Source: [Clostridium] ultunense DSM 10521 (GTDB lineage: Bacteria > Bacillota > Clostridia > Tissierellales > Tepidimicrobiaceae). From it: a DNA stretch of 59,450 nucleotides. The position numbers and the translations under genes are program-made. The notes beneath the pieces were generated by a model. The model was not told the DNA's origin. It did not search any database and was given only the letters and a program-made list of their open reading frames with translations. The DNA is taken from NCBI RefSeq assembly GCF_000511955.1, contig NZ_AZSU01000002.1, forward strand, positions 186,746 through 246,195, in the 5' to 3' direction. This document shows positions 8,361 through 17,519 of this stretch, one piece after another. The first letter of the stretch is position 1; each line of letters begins with the position of its first letter.

Positions 8361-9909
8361 ATCTTTTAATGGCATTTTTATATTCTGATGGACTTAATCC
8401 TGTAGATTTTTTAAAGACTTTCGTAAAATAGTTTTGACTTGAAAATCCTAATTCTTCTGCTATGTCATTCATTGTTTTATCAGTTTCTTTGATTAAAATC
8501 TTTGCTTTTTTAATCCTTAAATCTTTAAGATAATCTCCAAAAGATATATCCATTTCTTTTTTAAATAGCTGGGATAAATAAGAACTATTTAAATAAACAT
8601 GATTAGCAACATCTTCAAGAGTAATTTTATTTGTATAGTTGGCATTAATAAAATCTACTGCCTCTTGGATTGAAGGAGAGATTTTTGATGCTATTGAATT
8701 TACATAGTTTAAATATCTATTACAAAAAAGTCTAGTAGTATATCTGACTTCCTCCCTAGTAACTGAACCTAATAAAGTGTTAATAATATTATCTAATTCT
8801 TCATATAGCTTTTTAGAATCATATTCTATAACAATATCACTCATTAAGAAAAGATTCATAGCAGCCACAATACTAGACTTTATTTTTGAAGGAGGAAGGT
8901 AATTACTATGAGCAGTATCTAAATAATGAAGTAATGTATTTACTGCTTTTTCATAGTAGGCAAAATCTAAGGAGTTTTGAATAGAGCGAATTAGTTTGGC
9001 TCTATTTGGTTGTTGATTGCAATTAGTATTTGATTCACTGAATGAAATACCATAATAATTTTTAAATTCTATAACTTTGAGAACTTCATTAAATTTATCT
9101 TTCAAATTATCGTAATCTTTACAAATAATATTTATAGATTCAGCTAAAGAAGTATTTAAATATTTGATTAAATTGTTGTTGAAGATTGAAATAAGTTTGA
9201 CATACTCTTCATTTTGATCTTCTAAAATATTAGAACTGCAATTATACATAAGTACGAAATGTTTATAATCTAAAGGAAAACAAATTGCACTAATATTTTC
9301 TCCGACAAAGGTATTTATACAAATATCTGAAACTTTGCTTATATTGATATTTTTATTAGATTTTATTTTAAAAACAACAATACATAGATTATTTAGCCGT
9401 AGTCCTTTATCCAGTTTTTCCAACAATTCTTGTTGAGTTAAGTTGTTTTTACCTGCTATATAATCATTGAACAAATTTTTATATGAATTAATTTTTTGTA
9501 ATTGGCCACTTTCTCCTCTGTTAACTATTTTTTCAAATTTAAAATCGTTAACAGTTTTTGCAAGCAATTGAGATAAGTCTTCAACTTTCATCTCTGCCTT
9601 TAAAATATAATCTAAAGCTCCTGCTTTTAATGCTACTTTTACATAATCAAAATCATCATAAGAGCTTAAAACACAATATCTTATCTTAGGAAAATCTTTC
9701 TTTAATAAATTAATTAACTCTATACCATTTAGTCTAGGCATTTTAATATCTGTAATAACTAAATCAATGGGATTAGCATTGCATATTTCTAAGGCTTCAA
9801 CACCATCGGAAGCTTCGTATAAATTAATTTCATATTCTTTTAATTGATTAAGAAACAATGAAAGCCAATTTCTTATAAGTAAATCGTCATCAACTATTAA
9901 TATATTCAT
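8359..9909 (-). CDS. YesN-type AraC-family response regulator
   Basis: A 516-residue response regulator with an N-terminal receiver domain (about 1-120, phospho-acceptor Asp in ITDIKMPRLNG), a long middle region (about 130-400) and a C-terminal AraC-type double helix-turn-helix (about 410-516, with SSYLSQLFKKE and FSSQNYFTKVFKK). This layout is typical of YesN-type regulators paired with YesM-type kinases, which commonly control solute-uptake operons. Its start overlaps the end of the kinase gene by 20 bases, so the two are translationally coupled. Its likely target is the livKHMGF-tkt-iol operon that diverges from the pair. Confidence 0.92.
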   Translation of the reverse strand: MNILIVDDDLLIRNWLSLFLNQLKEYEINLYEASDGVEALEICNANPIDLVITDIKMPRLNGIELINLLKKDFPKIRYCVLSSYDDFDYVKVALKAGALDYILKAEMKVEDLSQLLAKTVNDFKFEKIVNRGESGQLQKINSYKNLFNDYIAGKNNLTQQELLEKLDKGLRLNNLCIVVFKIKSNKNINISKVSDICINTFVGENISAICFPLDYKHFVLMYNCSSNILEDQNEEYVKLISIFNNNLIKYLNTSLAESINIICKDYDNLKDKFNEVLKVIEFKNYYGISFSESNTNCNQQPNRAKLIRSIQNSLDFAYYEKAVNTLLHYLDTAHSNYLPPSKIKSSIVAAMNLFLMSDIVIEYDSKKLYEELDNIINTLLGSVTREEVRYTTRLFCNRYLNYVNSIASKISPSIQEAVDFINANYTNKITLEDVANHVYLNSSYLSQLFKKEMDISFGDYLKDLRIKKAKILIKETDKTMNDIAEELGFSSQNYFTKVFKKSTGLSPSEYKNAIKR

Positions 9910-11668
9910 AAGCTTTATACTCCTCCTTAGTATTGAGTTTAGGGAATCTTAATACAACAGTCGTACCCTTCTGTGGACTGCTATCTATATTTACTCCATA
10001 TTCTTTACCATATGTGAGTATAATTCGATCGTTTATATTTTTTAATCCTATTCGAGTTGAATTTTTATCCTTGATGTCGTGTAAATTTTCTACATTAAAA
10101 CCTACACCATTATCTATTATTTCAAATATTATAATGCCATCCACTTCATAACCATTAATTACAAGATGTCCCTTGGCCTTTTTTGGCTTAAGACCATGTA
10201 GGAATGCATTTTCAACAATAGGTTGTAGTAGTAACTTTATCATTTTTGTATCTTTAATTTTTTCTTCAATATTAATATTTACCTCCACTTCATTAGAAAG
10301 AGCTAACTTTTGAATGTAAATATAATCTTTCAGGAGAGTAATCTCTTTTTCTATGGTAATAAATTCTTTTGTATCGGAAAGAATATTTTTCATCAGTCTA
10401 ATAAAAGATAGAATAATGGCGTCTGCATCTTCTTTGTTTTCAGTATAGATTAAATACCTGATAGAAGCAAAGGTATTATATAAAAAGTGAGGATTTATTT
10501 GGGTTTGAAGAGCTAATAATTCAGCTTCCCTCTTTGCTTTTTGTTCATTTACAAGAGTATTCATTAATTGTTTGATATTCTTAATCATTAAATTGAATTG
10601 TTGTGATAAATCTCCGATTTCATCATTAGAAATTACAGGAACATTTACATTTAAGTCTCCACCCTTAACCTTCTCCATATTATGGTAGAGGAGATTTATG
10701 GATTGTGTAAATTTTCTTAAAGATATTAAAGCGATAAGAATAGCCACGATTAAATATAGAATAATTAAAGAGATAAATCTATTGTTAATACTATCAAAAG
10801 CAGAAAGCAAAAAATTTAAGTCTGAAAAAGAAAACACTTTCCAGCGAGTAGCATTTATAGTATAGTAGTTTACCAACAAGTTTTGTCCACCAATATTATG
10901 TTTAAAGCTACCTGAATGCTGATGTAAATAGTCTTTAGTAATAGCTGGTTCTATAGCAAGATTTAAATTATCTACACTAGAAATTATATTATTATCTTCA
11001 TCAATTATAAAGACACTACTGGTTTCTGAAACATAACCTGAGTACATTTTTCTAATTTCATTTTCTGAAATCCCTAAAACTAGTGTACCTATTGGATTCC
11101 AAGACGATCTATCATGAAGCTTTCTTACAATATAAACATAAGGATATCCTGGAGCAGTAAATAAACTGTCAAGAGTATCGTCTTGAATCCAATATATATT
11201 AGACGGATTTTTTTCTAAATTTTCGTACCAAATTGCCGAATCGAGATGCAATCTTTTTTTGTCATCCTTAAACATTGCATTGCCGTATATTTTACCATCG
11301 TTTGTAATAACGATGCTTTGAAAATTTATTCTATTTAAACCTGCATTATATCTGCTCATTAGCTTATCAATATTGTATTCTTCTAGATCTTTTATTTTGC
11401 CGATATTATAAGATTTCAATAGATTATTAAGTTCCTGATCTAAATAGAATAGGTTGGTAATAGACTTTGCGTTAAGAAAATCATTACTCATCAAATCAGA
11501 TATCTGGGTAATCTCCCTATTAACTGAATCTATAGTTTTTTCTTCAATCATTTTATTTTGACTTTTAAATAATAAGAAGCCAAAAATAATTAAAGGAATA
11601 ACTATAGTTGATATAAAAATATAAACCAGCCTTCTTCGTATTGAAATACGTTTTTTATAAAACATCAT
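9890..11668 (-). CDS. YesM-type sensor histidine kinase
   Basis: A 592-residue membrane kinase. One N-terminal membrane segment (about 12-32) is followed by an extracytoplasmic Cache-like sensor (to about 285), a second membrane helix (about 297-318), a HAMP domain (about 320-372), a His_kinase domain of the YesM/LytS kind with INPHFLYN around the phosphorylated histidine, and a HATPase_c domain. The double-pass outside sensor suggests it detects an external solute or a binding protein. It is divergently transcribed from livK, 334 bases away. Confidence 0.92.
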   Translation of the reverse strand: MMFYKKRISIRRRLVYIFISTIVIPLIIFGFLLFKSQNKMIEEKTIDSVNREITQISDLMSNDFLNAKSITNLFYLDQELNNLLKSYNIGKIKDLEEYNIDKLMSRYNAGLNRINFQSIVITNDGKIYGNAMFKDDKKRLHLDSAIWYENLEKNPSNIYWIQDDTLDSLFTAPGYPYVYIVRKLHDRSSWNPIGTLVLGISENEIRKMYSGYVSETSSVFIIDEDNNIISSVDNLNLAIEPAITKDYLHQHSGSFKHNIGGQNLLVNYYTINATRWKVFSFSDLNFLLSAFDSINNRFISLIILYLIVAILIALISLRKFTQSINLLYHNMEKVKGGDLNVNVPVISNDEIGDLSQQFNLMIKNIKQLMNTLVNEQKAKREAELLALQTQINPHFLYNTFASIRYLIYTENKEDADAIILSFIRLMKNILSDTKEFITIEKEITLLKDYIYIQKLALSNEVEVNINIEEKIKDTKMIKLLLQPIVENAFLHGLKPKKAKGHLVINGYEVDGIIIFEIIDNGVGFNVENLHDIKDKNSTRIGLKNINDRIILTYGKEYGVNIDSSPQKGTTVVLRFPKLNTKEEYKAYEYINS

Positions 11669-11890
11669 TTAAAATTCTTACTCCTTTCTAAGAAAATGGC
11701 TATATGTTTTAGAAAGTCGTCTAAAAAATTTACAGAAAGGTTATATCTGGTTTTAATTCTATGTTTATGAATTATAATTTCAATGTAACATATATAAAAA
11801 TCTTACCAACAAACTAAAAAAATTGCAAACTTGAATTTAACTATTCAAAAAAGTATTAATAAAGTATATAAAAACCTAATCAAAGTAAAT

Positions 11891-11919
11891 GTCGTATAAT
11901 CAACTATTGTTGTATAATC
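11891..11919 (+). promoter_or_regulatory. Direct repeat and -10 boxes upstream of livK
   Basis: GTCGTATAATC (11891-11901) and GTTGTATAATC (11909-11919) are direct repeats spaced 18 bases apart. Each contains a perfect TATAAT. The downstream copy is the likelier -10 of the livK operon, leaving a leader of about 80 bases; no consensus -35 accompanies it, as expected of an activated promoter. The repeat could also be a tandem half-site for the AraC-type regulator. The rest of 11669-11890 is AT-rich with no further recognisable element. Confidence 0.45.
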
Positions 11920-11950
11920 TACTTAATCTCAGGATTTTCGTTTTTATCAA

Positions 11951-11966
11951 ATGAAAACGTTTCACT
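11951..11966. promoter_or_regulatory. Catabolite-responsive element (cre) upstream of livK
   Basis: ATGAAAACGTTTCACT closely fits the CcpA cre consensus (WTGNAANCGNWNNCW), with a near-palindromic TGAAAACGTTTCA core. It sits about 40 bases upstream of the livK start and downstream of the putative -10, a position typical of roadblock repression. The operon is thus probably repressed when a preferred sugar is available. Confidence 0.75.
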
Positions 11967-12002
11967 CCCGAGATAAAGCCAATAAGTGAAGGAGGAAAAT
12001 AT

Positions 12003-13211
12003 ATGTTTAAAAAGAGTGTATTATTTTTACTAGTAATTGTAATGGTTTTTTCTTTAGTAGCATGTAAACAAGATGCTCCTGTAGAAAAAGGCGAAGAAAA
12101 TATAGAAGCAAAAGTAGAATCAAAAGATGAAATTAAAATCGGTCTTTATGGAACCATAACAGGATCTAATGCTTTAGCAGGAGAAATGTTAGAAAAGGGT
12201 GGTCAATTAGCAGTTAAAGAAATAAATGCTGCAGGTGGTATTAACGGAAGACCACTAAAGCTAATAGTATATGATGATAAATCATCACCAGAAGGTGCAG
12301 TGAAAGCAGTTACAAGGTTAGTTGATGTGGATAAGGTTGTTGCAATGGTAGGTTCAAACTCGTCACCTAATATCCTAGCTACCACACAGATTACAGAAGA
12401 ATCAAAAACTATCCAAGTAGGTAGTGGTACAAGTCCAGCTTATACAAATGCAGGATTTAAATACTTATTTAGAGGAGTTGCAAATGGCAACCTTCCAAAT
12501 GCAGCGGCAGTAGATGCTATGAAGGAAATGGGTGTAAAAACTATTGGAATTCTAAGTGTAGCTTCAGAATATGGTAAATCAGGCATTGAAAGTTTTAAGG
12601 AACATATGGAACCGGATATAGAAGTAGTGGCAGAAGAAATTTACCAATCAACAGATACAGACTATACTGGACAAATTGCTAAAATATTAAATGCAAAACC
12701 AGATGGAATATTAATCTATGGCATGACTAATGAATCTGCATTAGCAATAAAACAATTTAGAAGAAATGGCTATAAAGGTTATATTTATGGACCTGAAGGC
12801 TTAGGAGTACCGGATTTATTGCAAGTTGCTGGAGAAGATGCAAACGATACAATCTTCGGTACAGGTGCTATAATTCCAGCTTCAGTAGAAGATGCTTCAA
12901 GCACAGTTGAGAAAACTATGTTAGAAGCCTTTGTTGAAGAATATGGTGGATTACCAGTATCAGACGTTGTATATAGAGGTTATGATGGAGTCAAATTAAT
13001 TGCTGAAGCCCTTAAAAATGCAAAGGATATTGAGGATCCTGAATCAATAAGGGAAGCATTTATTAATATTAAAGGATTTGAAGGTGTAGCTGGCTCCTAT
13101 GATTTTTCAGATGAATCTGGAGACGGGTTAAAATCGGCACGTTCTTATATTATACAAGATGGGAAACATGTTTTGTTTAGTGAGTGGAGAGCCAATAATA
13201 AAGATAAATAG
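12003..13211 (+). CDS. livK: Branched-chain amino acid-type ABC transporter substrate-binding lipoprotein
   Basis: A 402-residue periplasmic-binding-protein-like lipoprotein. The signal peptide ends in a lipobox SLVAC with the lipidated Cys at 21, followed by the LivJ/LivK fold (Peripla_BP_6), with typical LYGTITGSNALAGEM and AAGGINGRPLKLIVYDD segments. This family binds branched-chain amino acids but also urea, amides, aromatic acids and other carboxylates. It is the first gene of an operon that continues into sugar-acid enzymes, so its ligand may be an acidic sugar derivative rather than an amino acid (inference). A stem-loop follows the gene. Confidence 0.9.
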   Translation: MFKKSVLFLLVIVMVFSLVACKQDAPVEKGEENIEAKVESKDEIKIGLYGTITGSNALAGEMLEKGGQLAVKEINAAGGINGRPLKLIVYDDKSSPEGAVKAVTRLVDVDKVVAMVGSNSSPNILATTQITEESKTIQVGSGTSPAYTNAGFKYLFRGVANGNLPNAAAVDAMKEMGVKTIGILSVASEYGKSGIESFKEHMEPDIEVVAEEIYQSTDTDYTGQIAKILNAKPDGILIYGMTNESALAIKQFRRNGYKGYIYGPEGLGVPDLLQVAGEDANDTIFGTGAIIPASVEDASSTVEKTMLEAFVEEYGGLPVSDVVYRGYDGVKLIAEALKNAKDIEDPESIREAFINIKGFEGVAGSYDFSDESGDGLKSARSYIIQDGKHVLFSEWRANNKDK

Positions 13212-13221
13212 TTTTTTAGGA

Positions 13222-13257
13222 GAAGATTAATCAGGGAATTTCCCTAGATTAATCTTC
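13222..13257 (+). other. Intercistronic stem-loop after livK
   Basis: GAAGATTAATC pairs perfectly with GATTAATCTTC, with an inner GGGAA/TTCCC pairing. No T tract follows, so it is more likely an mRNA-stabilising or partial-termination element that raises livK expression over the downstream genes, a common arrangement for binding-protein genes. Confidence 0.6.
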
Positions 13258-13338
13258 TTAAAATAAGGCAATACAATCTTTGATTTGAATAACTTAATTA
13301 ATTGGAGTGGAAATTTTGAAAGGAATGGAGGTAAAGAC

Positions 13339-14208
13339 ATGCTTATTCAATTAATAATTGGGGCATTGATGATAGGAAGTGTTTATGGCTTAGTGGGTCT
13401 TGGCTATGGATTAATATATAAAGCATCAGGTCTCATGTCATTGGCACAAGGTGATATGTTGATGATAGGGGCATTCCTAGGGATGACCTTTTATAAATAT
13501 TTAGGGTTACCCTTCATTGTATCCCTGTTATTAACTATGTTTATTATGTTCATGCTAGGAATGTTTATAGAAAGAATACTAGTTACAAAATTACTTGCGA
13601 AGGGTGCACAAACAGTTTATGTAATTCTATGTACCATATCTATTTCTATGATACTTCAAAATGGAGCAATGCTTACATGGGGAAGTAATGTTATGCAATT
13701 TCCATCGGTATTTAAAACTAATACTGTTAATATATTTGGATATGAAATTATACCTGAAAACTTGCTAGCTCTTGGGGTAGGCATATTCTGTATGTTAGCA
13801 CTACACCTATTTATGACTAAATCGAAATTTGGTACTTCCATGAGAGCAGCTGCTCAAGATGAATTAGCTGCTAGCGCTTTAGGTATAAACGTTCCAGCAA
13901 CTAAAGGAGCTGCTTGGGGAATTGCATCTATGCTTGCAGGAGGTATTGGAGTTGTGATAGGACCTATTTTTGGCGTATATACATCTATGGGAGCAATGAT
14001 AGGGCAGAAGGCCTTTGCAGGAGCTGTTGTTGGTGGATATGGAAATATGTATGGTGCAATAATTGGTGGAATGTTTTTTGGCTTTGTTGAAACTTTTGTA
14101 TCGGCATATTTGACATCTAGCTATAAAGACTTTATATCCTTTGGAATTTTAATAATCGTAATGATATTTATGCCAACGGGATTGTTTAGAGAGGAGGTAA
14201 TGGAATAG
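13339..14208 (+). CDS. livH: Branched-chain amino acid-type ABC permease LivH
   Basis: A 289-residue inner-membrane permease with about eight hydrophobic segments and the family pattern GSVYGLVGLGYGLIYKASG and AAAQDELAASALGIN. ATG 13339 is chosen because GGAGGT lies just upstream and it gives the usual LivH N-terminus; an in-frame TTG at 13285 lacks a ribosome site. It pairs with LivM to form the membrane channel. Confidence 0.9.
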   Translation: MLIQLIIGALMIGSVYGLVGLGYGLIYKASGLMSLAQGDMLMIGAFLGMTFYKYLGLPFIVSLLLTMFIMFMLGMFIERILVTKLLAKGAQTVYVILCTISISMILQNGAMLTWGSNVMQFPSVFKTNTVNIFGYEIIPENLLALGVGIFCMLALHLFMTKSKFGTSMRAAAQDELAASALGINVPATKGAAWGIASMLAGGIGVVIGPIFGVYTSMGAMIGQKAFAGAVVGGYGNMYGAIIGGMFFGFVETFVSAYLTSSYKDFISFGILIIVMIFMPTGLFREEVME

Positions 14209-14210
14209 AA

Positions 14211-15212
14211 ATGGAAAGCATTAACGTTAATAGACGAAAAACTATTATAAATACTATTAAAGAAAAAAGGTTTTTAATTATAACACTTTTTATAATATCT
14301 GCAATAATAGCCTATATGCTTCGTGAAAGGTATCTTGCATTGATATTATGTTTTATTTGTATAAATTCTATTGCTGTTAGTGGATTAGATATATTATTTG
14401 GCTATACTGGACAAGTATCCTTTGGACATGCTGCATATTACGCCATAGGAGCCTATACATCCACTCTTTTATCCTTAAAGGTTGGAATACCAGTCTTTTT
14501 TACAATCATCCTAGGTGCTTTATTGGCTATGTTATTTGGGATAATAATAGCATTTCCAGCCTCTAAATTAGTGAAACATTTTTTATCGCTTTTAACCATA
14601 GCTTTTGGACAAATGGTATATATGTTTATATCTGTAACAGACAAGCTAACTAACGGATTTTCTGGAATTATAGGAATTCCTAATTTAAAAATATTTGGTT
14701 ATACCTTTAGCAGCAATCAAAGTTATTTTTTTCTATTTTTAGCAATAGTACTTCTTGTACTACTTGGGAAAAAGAGACTTATAAATTCAAGGGTTGGAAG
14801 GGCTTTTATTGCTATTAGAGAAAATCCACACGCAGCAGCAGGTATGGGGATAAATGTCAGATATTATAAAATTATGGCTTTTGCAATTAGTGCATTTTTA
14901 ACAGGATTGGCGGGAGCTTTTTATGCACACTTAGTAGGGTTTATAAGTCCTGATAGTTTTACAAATGCCCAATCTAATATATTTATGACAATGCTATTGT
15001 TTGGGGGTATTGCTTCATTAGTTGGACCAACTATAGGAGCAGCTATCCTAGTAGTAATAACAGAAATTATGCAAAGTTTTGTAAGTTATCAAATGCTTAT
15101 TTATGCATTGTTTATATTAGCAGTATTATTCTATCTACCAAATGGTGTAGTAGGAATTTTTGATAATATTAAGCAAATTGTAGCAAGACGATTTAGAAAG
15201 AAGGTAGATTAG
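14211..15212 (+). CDS. livM: Branched-chain amino acid-type ABC permease LivM
   Basis: A 333-residue permease with the LivM signature FGYTGQVSFGHAAYYAIGAY near residue 65 and a second half containing AFIAIRENPHAAAGMGINV, the coupling region to the ATPases. It follows livH by two bases behind GAGGAGGT and is certainly co-transcribed. Confidence 0.92.
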   Translation: MESINVNRRKTIINTIKEKRFLIITLFIISAIIAYMLRERYLALILCFICINSIAVSGLDILFGYTGQVSFGHAAYYAIGAYTSTLLSLKVGIPVFFTIILGALLAMLFGIIIAFPASKLVKHFLSLLTIAFGQMVYMFISVTDKLTNGFSGIIGIPNLKIFGYTFSSNQSYFFLFLAIVLLVLLGKKRLINSRVGRAFIAIRENPHAAAGMGINVRYYKIMAFAISAFLTGLAGAFYAHLVGFISPDSFTNAQSNIFMTMLLFGGIASLVGPTIGAAILVVITEIMQSFVSYQMLIYALFILAVLFYLPNGVVGIFDNIKQIVARRFRKKVD

Positions 15213-15213
15213 T

Positions 15214-15975
15214 ATGCTGAAATTGAATGATGTAACAATTAAATTCGGGGGTCTTACAGCAGTAAATCAAGTAAGTGCAGAAATAGCCAAAGGTTCTATC
15301 TTTGGGCTTATTGGACCTAATGGTGCTGGTAAGACTACATTATTTAATATAATAAGTGGAGTATATGCACCTACTAGTGGAAGTGTAATATTTAATGGGA
15401 AAGAAATTCAAGGTACTGCTCCCTATAAGATAAATCAACTTGGTATTTCACGCACCTATCAAAATATTAATCTATTCAAGAAAATGAGTGTTCTGGAAAA
15501 TGTAAAGGTAGGATGTCACTCAATTAGTAATGCAGGACTTTTTGATGCAATCCTTAGAACTAAAAATCAGAAAAAGGAAGAAAAACTAATAGAAGAAAAA
15601 AGTCTTGAGATTTTAGAATTTATGGATTTAAAAGATAAAGCTTACTATAAAGCCAGTAACCTTTCTTATGGTGAACAAAGAAGACTTGAAATATCTCGTG
15701 CCTTAGCATCGGATCCTCAACTAATTCTACTAGATGAGCCAGCAGCTGGTATGAATGGAAGGGAAAAGGAAGAGTTAAGTGAAACCATAAGGAAAATAAA
15801 TGAAAGAGGCATAACTGTGCTTTTAGTAGAACATGATATGAAATTAGTTATGAATGTAACTGATATTATATGTGTATTAAACTATGGTAAGAAAATTGCT
15901 TTGGGAGAACCGGCATATATACAATCTCATCCAGACGTTATAGAAGCCTATTTAGGAGGTGACTTAAATGACTAA
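15214..15975 (+). CDS. livG: Branched-chain amino acid-type ABC ATPase LivG
   Basis: A 253-residue ATPase with Walker [13 protein letters not shown] signature [10 protein letters not shown], Walker [11 protein letters not shown] and the H-loop region LLVEHDM. The C-terminal tail (about 230-253) is that of the LivG/BCA_ABC_TP_C type. It overlaps livF by eight bases. Confidence 0.93.
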   Translation: MLKLNDVTIKFGGLTAVNQVSAEIAKGSIFGLIGPNGAGKTTLFNIISGVYAPTSGSVIFNGKEIQGTAPYKINQLGISRTYQNINLFKKMSVLENVKVGCHSISNAGLFDAILRTKNQKKEEKLIEEKSLEILEFMDLKDKAYYKASNLSYGEQRRLEISRALASDPQLILLDEPAAGMNGREKEELSETIRKINERGITVLLVEHDMKLVMNVTDIICVLNYGKKIALGEPAYIQSHPDVIEAYLGGDLND

Positions 15976-16684
15976 ACTTTTAGAAGTTAAAGATCTTAAT
16001 TTTCACTATGGTGAAATCCATGCTCTAAAAGGAATATCCTTAGATGTTTATGAAGGCGAGATAGTAACTTTAATAGGTGGTAATGGTGCAGGAAAAACTA
16101 CGACACTTAGATCTATATCTGGATTAATTGGCAATATAACATCGGGAGAAATTAGGTTTATGGGAGAAAGAATTGATGGACTTAAACCACATAAAATAGC
16201 ATCTTTAGGTATTGCTCAATGTTTAGAAGGGAGACATATATTTGGAAATTTAACTGTTAGGGAAAACCTAGACATGGGCAGTTATTTAAGAAAAGACTCA
16301 AAAGTTAAAGAAGATTTAGATTATGTATATAATTTGTTCCCTAGACTTTTAGAAAGAGAAAAACAGAGAGCAGGTACCCTTTCAGGTGGAGAACAGCAGA
16401 TGTTAGCAGTAGGTCGTGCTTTAATGCAAAGGCCTAAGTTAATCATGATGGATGAACCATCTTTAGGGCTAGCCCCTATAATAATTCAAGGGATTTTTGA
16501 AATAATAAAACAGATCAACAAAGATGGTACGCCAGTTTTACTTGTTGAACAAAATTCGCATGCTGCTCTTCAAATAGCAGATAGGGGATACGTAATCGAA
16601 ACAGGAGAAATAGTATTAAAGGATTCAGCCCAAAACTTGATGAGGAACGAGAAGATAAAAGACAGTTATCTCGGAGCATCATAA
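15968..16684 (+). CDS. livF: Branched-chain amino acid-type ABC ATPase LivF
   Basis: A 238-residue ATPase with Walker A GGNGAGKTT, signature LSGGEQQMLA and Walker B LIMMDEPSLGL, followed by the LivF-type LLVEQNSHAAL. It completes a five-gene HAAT importer. The transketolase gene begins 18 bases later with no terminator between, so transport and catabolism form one operon. Confidence 0.93.
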   Translation: MTKLLEVKDLNFHYGEIHALKGISLDVYEGEIVTLIGGNGAGKTTTLRSISGLIGNITSGEIRFMGERIDGLKPHKIASLGIAQCLEGRHIFGNLTVRENLDMGSYLRKDSKVKEDLDYVYNLFPRLLEREKQRAGTLSGGEQQMLAVGRALMQRPKLIMMDEPSLGLAPIIIQGIFEIIKQINKDGTPVLLVEQNSHAALQIADRGYVIETGEIVLKDSAQNLMRNEKIKDSYLGAS

Positions 16685-16702
16685 AAGGTAGGAGGTAGTT
16701 TA

Positions 16703-17518
16703 ATGGAGATAAAAATTTTGGAGGGAAAATGCAAAGAATTAAGAGGAACTGTTTTAAAGATGATAAATAAAGCTAGCTCTGGTCATCCTGGAGGTTCCTT
16801 ATCCATGATGGAGATTATTATAGCCTTATACTATCAAAAGATGAGGATTAATCCCGAAAACCCCTATGACAACTCAAGGGATAGATTTGTATTATCCAAA
16901 GGACATGCTGCTCCAGCTCTCTATGCAGTTCTTGCCGATAAAGGATATTTTTCAAAAGACATATTAGATACCTTTAGGGCTTTTAACAGTCCTCTTCAAG
17001 GACACCCTGATAAAAAGAAACTTAAAGGAGTTGATGCATCTACTGGGTCCCTTGGACAAGGAGTTTCAATTGCAACAGGCATGGCTCTAGGGGCAAAGAT
17101 ATTAAATAACGATGTTAAAGTATATACGGTTCTTGGAGACGGAGAGCTACAAGAAGGACAAGTGTGGGAGGCAGCTATGGCTGCAGCACATTATAAGTTA
17201 GATAACTTAACAGTAATAATAGACAATAATCGTTTACAAATAGATGGTTCAACAGAAGAAGTAATGGATGTAGGGAATATAGCATCTAAATACAAAGCTT
17301 TTGGGTTTGAAGTAATTGAAGTAGAAGATGGAAACGATATAAGGGAAATATTAGAGGCGCTAGATGTAGAAGTGAAAGGAAAACCAAAATGCATTATAGC
17401 CCATACCATAAAGGGTAAAGGAGTATCTTTTATGGAAAACCAAGTTGGCTGGCACGGAAAAGCTTTAAATGATGAGGAATTAAAAATGGCTTTGGATGAA
17501 TTAGGATGGGAGGGTTAG
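16703..17518 (+). CDS. Transketolase, N-terminal (TPP-binding) subunit
   Basis: This 271-residue protein is the thiamine-diphosphate-binding half of a split transketolase. It shows SSGHPGGSLSMMEI, the LSKGHAAPALYA segment and the TPP/Mg motif GDGELQEGQVWEA...NNRLQIDG. The partner half follows one base after its stop. Split transketolases often serve a dedicated pathway (for example apulose-4-phosphate or sulfosugar cleavage) rather than the general pentose phosphate pathway. The position between a transporter and iolC suggests such a role here (inference). Confidence 0.9.
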   Translation: MEIKILEGKCKELRGTVLKMINKASSGHPGGSLSMMEIIIALYYQKMRINPENPYDNSRDRFVLSKGHAAPALYAVLADKGYFSKDILDTFRAFNSPLQGHPDKKKLKGVDASTGSLGQGVSIATGMALGAKILNNDVKVYTVLGDGELQEGQVWEAAMAAAHYKLDNLTVIIDNNRLQIDGSTEEVMDVGNIASKYKAFGFEVIEVEDGNDIREILEALDVEVKGKPKCIIAHTIKGKGVSFMENQVGWHGKALNDEELKMALDELGWEG

Positions 17519-17519
17519 T

